A program made the translations under genes and the position numbers. Positions 59,368 through 64,000 of a stretch of DNA of 64,000 nucleotides are shown one piece after another. Below the pieces are notes generated by a model. It saw only the letters and a list, made by a program, of their open reading frames with translations, did no database searches and was not told the origin of the DNA. The stretch comes from Streptomyces antibioticus (lineage in GTDB: Bacteria; Actinomycetota; Actinomycetes; Streptomycetales; Streptomycetaceae): the NCBI RefSeq assembly GCF_001514065.1, contig NZ_KQ948427.1, positions 298,474 through 362,473 of the forward strand, given 5' to 3'. Within the stretch, counting starts at the first letter, position 1; every line of letters begins with the position of its first letter.

Positions 59368-60158
59368 GCGTCGCTCTTCTGCGGGGCGGGCCGTCTGTGG
59401 GACGGCAACAGGGCGAGGTGTTCCTCGCGCACCAGGCCGAAGCGCAGGGCGAGGGAGGCCAGTCGGGCGCGCTTGACGCCGGTGCGGCCGCTGCCGTCGG
59501 CTCCCGGCTCGTCGCCGAGGTCCAGGCGCAGCTTGGCGAAGGCCAGGTAGTCGATGTGGTAGTTCACCGCGGAGCGGGTCAGGCCACGACAGCTTTCCAG
59601 CGGGCGCAGTCGCTCCGCGATGTCCCCGGCGCCCGGCAGTACGCCGTCCGATGGGTCGCGCAGCCGCGGCTCGCACAGGGCCACCAGCACCAGGAAGTAC
59701 TTCGCCGTCGCGTCGAGCGCGTAGGGATGCACGGTCAACTCCCCGGCGCCGGGCGAGGACTCCTCGTCCAGATAGGCGTGCTGCGGGGCGAACACCTTGA
59801 AGTCGACGGTCCCGCCCAGCGCGGGCAGGACGACCCTGGAGAACTCGAAGGGCACCGGCGCTCCGAGCCGGCCCGGCGCCACGGTGAGGTATTCGCCGGC
59901 CCCCTCCATGTTCTCGACCACATACGCGGTGTCACGGCTGAAGTTGGACAGCCGCCAGTAGTCCTCGGCCGCCTCCAGCCGTCCCGCCCGACGCGAGATC
60001 CCGGGGTCGGGCAGCACGATGGAGACTGCCCGGCCGCCGGGCGTCCCGCGCCCGAAGTCGGCCACGTCACCCGGTCCCATGTGCAGTAACTCGGGTCTGC
60101 TGATGTCCACTTCGCCCGGCCGTGACGGACCGGGCGGCTGCACAATGATCGTTTCCAT
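59364..60158 (-). CDS. FHA-domain protein coupled to the Ser/Thr kinase
   Basis: A 264-residue cytosolic protein. The N-terminal half is an FHA-like domain (residues about 20-110) with DFGRGTPGG, a DPGISRRAG segment containing the conserved Ser-Arg, and LSNFSRDT. The C-terminal half has a helix-turn-helix-like RGLTRSAVNYHIDYLAFAKL. FHA domains bind phospho-Thr, so it is a likely substrate or adaptor of the kinase, and possibly a DNA-binding output. ATG 60158 has GGGGGAAG upstream. The two genes overlap by ATGA. Confidence 0.82.
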   Translation of the reverse strand: METIIVQPPGPSRPGEVDISRPELLHMGPGDVADFGRGTPGGRAVSIVLPDPGISRRAGRLEAAEDYWRLSNFSRDTAYVVENMEGAGEYLTVAPGRLGAPVPFEFSRVVLPALGGTVDFKVFAPQHAYLDEESSPGAGELTVHPYALDATAKYFLVLVALCEPRLRDPSDGVLPGAGDIAERLRPLESCRGLTRSAVNYHIDYLAFAKLRLDLGDEPGADGSGRTGVKRARLASLALRFGLVREEHLALLPSHRRPAPQKSDA

Positions 60159-60351
60159 ACCGAACTTCCCCCGATGTGGTCGCCAGGATTGTAGGGGCGC
60201 GGGGCGCATCCCTCGGTCACAGTCGCCGCTTCGCCGCCTCGTGAGTCCGCGCCGGCTTCTGGTCAAAAGCCGCACGCGTGACATCGTTATCCACACCGGG
60301 CACCGTGAACGGACCGATTCCAGGGGTGAGAGCACGAGGCACGCCCACTAG

Positions 60352-60369
60352 GACGATCGGCCGATCGTC
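60352..60369. repeat. 18-base perfect palindrome
   Basis: GACGATCGGCCGATCGTC is fully self-complementary. It lies 194 bases upstream of the FHA start and 16 bases beyond the tRNA terminator hairpin. The 9-base half also occurs as the inner stem of the hairpin at 39166-39213. A dimeric regulator site is more likely than a terminator because there is no loop. Confidence 0.85.
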
Positions 60370-60384
60370 TCGGTTCCCCATGCG

Positions 60385-60422
60385 AAAAGGGCCCCCGCAG
60401 GCTCTCGCCCGCGAAGACCCTT
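60385..60422 (-). terminator. hairpin after tRNA-Pro
   Basis: On the minus strand AAGGG...CCCTT forms an outer stem and CGCGGGC/GCCTGCG an inner stem with a GAGA loop, followed by a short T-run. It starts 8 bases after the tRNA. Confidence 0.75.
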
Positions 60423-60429
60423 CGCACCG

Positions 60430-60503
<74 letters not shown>

Positions 60504-60584
60504 GCCGCGATCGCCACGGATGTTCCGTGCGAACGCGCAGGTAAACCCTACCTCACACGCGCGGCCGGTCCGGTTGGCAGGGCG

Positions 60585-62012
60585 TCAGCCCCGGGTGCCG
60601 ACGGTCTCCGCGGGCGCGGGGGCCGGCGCGGTGACCTGCCGCACGGCCCGGCGGACGGGGACGAGCAGCGCGGCCAGGGCCGCGGCGAGCAACAGCAGCG
60701 CCAGCAGGGTGAAGCCGTGGGTGTACCCGGACTCGTAGGGCAGACCGGACGGCTGAAGGTGTCCGGTGACCAGGACGCTGGTGACGGCGGCGCCGATGGA
60801 GCCGCCGATGGTGCGGATGTTGGCGTTCATGCCGGTCGCGGCGCCCGTCTGGTCGGCCGGGACGCTGCCCACGATCAGGTTGGCCATGGAGGCGAAGGCG
60901 AGCCCGATCCCGAGGCCGAACAGGGCGGAGACGAGGGCGACCTGCCACTGCTCGTCGTGCCACAGGGCGAGGAGACCGACGGCCGCCGCACCGAGCGCGG
61001 CGCCCGTCACCAGCAGCGTCTTCGCCCCGAACACCGGCTCCAGACGGCCGCCGAGGACACCGGAGACGAACATCGCCACCAGCATCGGCAGCATCAGGAG
61101 CCCGGCGGCGGTGACGCTCGCGCCGAAGCCGTACCCGGCCGCCGTCGGCGTCTGGACGAAGCCCGGCAGGAAGGACCACAGGGCGTACATGCCCGCGCCG
61201 AACAGCAGCGCCACGGTGTTCGTGGTCCACACGGCGGGCAGCCGCATCACCCGCAGGTCGATGAGCGGGGTCCGGGAGCGGGCCTCGGAGTACAGCCACA
61301 GCGTGAACAGCACGACGGCCAGGGCGAACAGGCCGAGGACGCGCGCCGATCCCCATCCCCAGACGGCGGCCTGGCTGAGCGGCAGCAGCAGCGCGACGAG
61401 CCACGCCGACAGCAGCCCGGCACCGAGCCAATTGACGCTGCCCTCGGCCCGGTTGGGCGACTCGGGCACATACCGTACGGCGATGAGCGTGGCGACCGCG
61501 ACGACGGCGACCGGGATCCAGAACAGCCAGCGGTAGTCGAGCGCGGAGACGATCGGCCCGGCGGCGACGATGCCGACGCCACCGCCGGCGGCGATCACGG
61601 CGGACAGGTTGCTGATGCTCTTGCTCACCTCGGACGCGGCGAACTCGTCCCGGATGATGCCGAAGGACAGCGGGAACAGGGCGCCGCCGACGCCCTGGAC
61701 GACCCGGGCGACGATCAGGACGCCGATGTTCGGCGCCAGCGCGGCCAGCAGACAGCCGGCTGCCACGGTCACCAGGACGGCGACGAGCGTGCGTTTCTTG
61801 CCGATCAGGTCGCCGACGCGGCCGAGGATCGGGGTGAAGATCGACGCGGACAGCAGGTACGCCGTCATCACCCAGGTCACGGTGGACTGCGAGGTGTGCA
61901 GGGCGTGCTGGACGGTCGGCAGGGCCGGCGCGATCAGCGACTGGAGCATGGCGAACACGCCGGCACCGGTCGCGAGGACCGCGAAGGTGAGGCGGGTGGA
62001 AGTGCGGGGCAT
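60585..62012 (-). CDS. MFS drug efflux transporter
   Basis: A 475-residue DHA2-like exporter with about 13-14 hydrophobic segments. Motif A is GRVGDLIGKKRT, and the antiporter motif region reads ARVVQGVGGALFPLSFGIIRD; the N-terminus APALPTVQHALHTSQSTVTW is standard. GGAGAGG precedes the ATG. It is divergent from a TetR gene across a region with three operator copies, so it is almost certainly repressed by that regulator and induced by its own substrate. Confidence 0.92.
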   Translation of the reverse strand: MPRTSTRLTFAVLATGAGVFAMLQSLIAPALPTVQHALHTSQSTVTWVMTAYLLSASIFTPILGRVGDLIGKKRTLVAVLVTVAAGCLLAALAPNIGVLIVARVVQGVGGALFPLSFGIIRDEFAASEVSKSISNLSAVIAAGGGVGIVAAGPIVSALDYRWLFWIPVAVVAVATLIAVRYVPESPNRAEGSVNWLGAGLLSAWLVALLLPLSQAAVWGWGSARVLGLFALAVVLFTLWLYSEARSRTPLIDLRVMRLPAVWTTNTVALLFGAGMYALWSFLPGFVQTPTAAGYGFGASVTAAGLLMLPMLVAMFVSGVLGGRLEPVFGAKTLLVTGAALGAAAVGLLALWHDEQWQVALVSALFGLGIGLAFASMANLIVGSVPADQTGAATGMNANIRTIGGSIGAAVTSVLVTGHLQPSGLPYESGYTHGFTLLALLLLAAALAALLVPVRRAVRQVTAPAPAPAETVGTRG

Positions 62013-62097
62013 GGAGAAGCCTCTCCGAGCACGAGGTGCGGCCGGAGCCTCTTGGGAGCGGTCGCGGAAAGGATGAAGGAGGCACCTCGACTGCTAA

Positions 62098-62166
62098 AGT
62101 GGAGGTACGCCTCCACTCTACCGGAGGCCCACCTCCGCTTCAACCCGTATCGGAGGCATACCTCCG
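62098..62166. promoter_or_regulatory. three GGAGG-N4-CCTCC operators between the MFS and TetR genes
   Basis: Three palindromes share the core GGAGG-N4-CCTCC: 62098-62117 with 8-base arms (AGTGGAGG/CCTCCACT), 62122-62137 and 62151-62166 with 6-base arms (CGGAGG/CCTCCG). Centres are 22 and 29 bases apart. A related CCTCCGGGAGG (62172-62182) overlaps the TetR ribosome binding site. These are almost certainly binding sites of the TetR protein encoded next door. Confidence 0.85.
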
Positions 62167-62187
62167 CTTCACCTCCGGGAGGCGCCC

Positions 62188-62778
62188 GTGACCACCCAGT
62201 CCTTCCCCGTCACCGAGCTCGTCGCGGCGCGCCGCCCCACCCGGAAAGACGCCGCCCGCAACTACGACGCCCTGCTGGACGCGGCGCGGGAGGCGTTCGC
62301 CGAGCACGGCGCCGAGGCGGCCCTGGAGGACATCGCGCGCCGCGCGGGGGTCGGCATCGGCACGCTGTACCGGAACTTCCCGACGCGACGGCACCTTTTC
62401 GAGACGGTCTACGCGGACGAGGTCAACGCGCTGTGCCGGCTGGCACTGGAGGTGGCGGACCGGGAGCCGTGGGAGGCGCTGGCGGTCTGGCTCGACCGGT
62501 TCGCGGGGTACATGGTGACCAAGCGGGCGGTGCGGGAGGCTCTCGACGGGGAGTCGGAGGTCTTCGCCGCGTGCCGTGAGTCGATGTTCGCCGCGGGGGG
62601 TCCGTTGTTCACGCGGGCCCAGGAGGCGGGCGAGGTGCGGCCGGACATGGAGTTCGGGGATCTGCTGCGGATGGTCTCGGGGATCATGGCGACGGCCTTC
62701 GAGGACGACGCGCAGCGGGATCGGGTGCTGGGGATCGCGCTGGACGGCGTACGCGTACGGAAGGACCCGGGCGCCTGA
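62188..62778 (+). CDS. TetR-family transcriptional repressor
   Basis: A 196-residue regulator. The N-terminal helix-turn-helix reads ALLDAAREAFAEHGAEAALE then DIARRAGVGIGTLYRNFPTR, classic TetR. The ligand domain has no recognisable specificity. GTG 62188 has GGGAGG five bases upstream, inside the fourth operator-like palindrome, implying autoregulation. Partner and likely target is the divergent MFS exporter. Confidence 0.93.
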   Translation: MTTQSFPVTELVAARRPTRKDAARNYDALLDAAREAFAEHGAEAALEDIARRAGVGIGTLYRNFPTRRHLFETVYADEVNALCRLALEVADREPWEALAVWLDRFAGYMVTKRAVREALDGESEVFAACRESMFAAGGPLFTRAQEAGEVRPDMEFGDLLRMVSGIMATAFEDDAQRDRVLGIALDGVRVRKDPGA

Positions 62779-62812
62779 AGGCTCGGGCCCTTCGGCCGCA
62801 CGAAATCCCTGG

Positions 62813-63763
62813 TCAGGCGACCGGTGGGGTCCCGTGTGTGTGGAACGACTCGATGGTCTTCAGGCCCCAGGCCTGCCCCTTCTTCCGCTCCTCCTCGGTC
62901 CAGGTGATCAGCGGCCAGTCGGGCGCGAGCACCAGCCGGGTGAGCGGGTTGCACAGCTCGATCCGGTTGCCGCCCGGCTCGTAGACGTAGAGGAAGAACG
63001 TCTGCTGGATGGCGTGCTTGTGCGGCCCCGTCTCGATGAACACCCCGGTGTCGATGGCGAGATCGGCCGCGCGCAGGATGTCCTCGCGGGTGTCGGTCGC
63101 GAAGGCGATGTGGTGCAGCCGCCCGGCGCTCCCGGTCCGGTCCGCGGTGTGGACGACGTCGTACGACTTGTTCGTGTACGTCAGCCAGCGCGCCGCGATC
63201 TTCCCGCTGTCCAGCCGGATCTGCTCCGTCGGCCGGGCGCCGAGGACGTTCTGCTCGAACTCGGCGTTGGCGAGGACGTCGGCGGCGAGGAAGTTGATGT
63301 GGTCGAGCCGCCGTACGCCCACACCCCGGTTCGGTTTGGCCTGCGGCTGGTTCTTCAGCGCGGGCCTGAGCTCCTCGGGCGCCCGGTAGTGCTCGCTCTC
63401 CCAGTAGAGGGCGTGCTCGTGGCCGTCCGGGTCGGTGGTGACGTAGAGCTTCCCGAGGCCGGGTTCGTCCTCGACCCAGGTGCCGGTGCCGCCGGACTCC
63501 TCGACCGCCTTGATACGGCGGTGAAGAGCCTCCTCGCTGGAGGTGCGCAGGGCGAGCCGGCCGAGGCCGGGCCGGCGGCGGGCCGTCAGGACCAGGCTGT
63601 GGTGCTCGTAGTCGTCGAAAGTCCGCAGGTAGACGGTGTCACCGTCCCGGCCGTTGACCGTCAGACCCAGGTAGTCGGTGAAGAAGGCGACGCTGGCGCC
63701 CAGGTCGGGGGTGAACAGCTGGGCGTGGCCGATGTGCGCGATGTCGCCGAGCGGCGGAGTCAT
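62813..63763 (-). CDS. VOC-family type I extradiol dioxygenase (catechol 2,3-dioxygenase-like)
   Basis: A 316-residue two-module enzyme. Metal ligands are the His in RRLDHINFLA, the His in LHHIAFATDT and the Glu in YVYEPGGNRIEL, the last being the extradiol signature. The N-terminal module (HIGHAQLFTPDLGASVAFFTDY) has lost the ligand set, as expected. It would open an aromatic diol ring with Fe(II) and O2. Its ATG overlaps the upstream stop codon, coupling it to a PrpF-like gene of the same pathway type. Confidence 0.9.
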   Translation of the reverse strand: MTPPLGDIAHIGHAQLFTPDLGASVAFFTDYLGLTVNGRDGDTVYLRTFDDYEHHSLVLTARRRPGLGRLALRTSSEEALHRRIKAVEESGGTGTWVEDEPGLGKLYVTTDPDGHEHALYWESEHYRAPEELRPALKNQPQAKPNRGVGVRRLDHINFLAADVLANAEFEQNVLGARPTEQIRLDSGKIAARWLTYTNKSYDVVHTADRTGSAGRLHHIAFATDTREDILRAADLAIDTGVFIETGPHKHAIQQTFFLYVYEPGGNRIELCNPLTRLVLAPDWPLITWTEEERKKGQAWGLKTIESFHTHGTPPVA

Positions 63764-64000
63764 CCGTGACCTCCTCGGGGTCGTGCGGCGGCCCGGGGGA
63801 AGACGGTGCCGTCGAAGATCTTGCGGGCCGTGCGCACCACGGCGGTGCGGCGGGCGGAGGGCAGACCGTCGGGGGTGGTGCCGAGGCTGCTCTCGATGTC
63901 CAGGAAGCCGGTGGGATGTTCTATGCGCATGCGGTCAACGCCGGGAGACAGCTCCGCGAGCTCCGCGCCCACCCCGCCGTCGATCCGCAGCCCGGCGGCG
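63760..64000 (-). CDS. PrpF-like protein (4-oxalomesaconate tautomerase family), C-terminal part
   Basis: The frame is open to the window edge; the last 79 residues are visible. IEHPTGFLDIE followed by a variable loop and AVVRTARKIFDGTVFP is the typical C-terminus of PrpF-family isomerases, several of which act in protocatechuate or gallate meta-cleavage. It overlaps the dioxygenase start (ATGA). The family call rests on a short stretch. Confidence 0.65.
   Translation of the reverse strand, partial: AAGLRIDGGVGAELAELSPGVDRMRIEHPTGFLDIESSLGTTPDGLPSARRTAVVRTARKIFDGTVFPRAAARPRGGHG

Overview
The window is about 64 kb of very GC-rich DNA with strong third-position GC bias, overlapping ATGA/GTGA gene junctions, Tat and Sec leaders, a mycelial-type secretome, a DasR-like operator and a SoxR box. 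All of this points to a Streptomyces chromosome (or a close relative). No phage, plasmid, IS element or CRISPR array was seen. One tRNA gene (Pro, GGG) is present.

Layout. (1) 1-6154: a tight plus-strand sugar operon: mutarotase, lactonase, zinc dehydrogenase, KduD-like SDR, KDPG aldolase, KDG kinase, D-threo-aldose dehydrogenase. Together these fit oxidative L-galactose or L-fucose-type catabolism ending in KDPG. (2) 6157-10020: a large secreted GH2 beta-galactosidase with a LamG insertion and its own promoter and operator. (3) 10124-12093: an ABC exporter behind a textbook SoxR-type promoter. (4) 12182-14511: a UPF0104-type membrane protein, a small conserved protein and a crotonase, ending in a degenerate tandem repeat that also covers the 3' end of a glycerol-3-phosphate operon (14727-18483). 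(5) 18764-28186: an unknown protein, an APC permease, an MscS channel, a SecD-like lipoprotein, an anchored secreted protein, an M1 peptidase and monomeric isocitrate dehydrogenase. (6) 28247-30701: DUF5713, an N-formylglutamate amidohydrolase-like protein and a P450.

(7) 30703-39213 is the most unusual block. It holds an acidic protein, an ECF-type sigma factor, a subtilase without signal peptide, a TPR-CHAT caspase-like protease, a LuxR/LAL-type ATPase regulator and a metzincin without signal peptide, bounded and split by strong hairpins. It looks like a regulatory proteolysis or conflict system.

(8) 39540-49697 is a sulfur-scavenging region: four LLM flavin monooxygenases, a GNAT, an amino-acid (probably cystine) ABC transporter and a GST-like protein. 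Three transcription units each begin with a small leader peptide of one family, and the transporter unit also carries a SAM riboswitch. (9) 49839-54445: DUF1905, an LLM oxidoreductase, then a GH19 chitinase under a DasR-like site in an apparent operon with an NLP/NPP1 necrosis-inducing protein, and a serine hydrolase. (10) 54767-60158: an ArsR-like regulator, three small secreted-protein genes (one frameshifted), and an FHA protein coupled to a membrane Ser/Thr kinase with a lysozyme-like ectodomain. (11) 60352-64000: an 18-bp perfect palindrome, tRNA-Pro, a divergent MFS exporter/TetR pair with three operator copies, and an extradiol dioxygenase plus a partial PrpF-like gene from an aromatic-degradation cluster.
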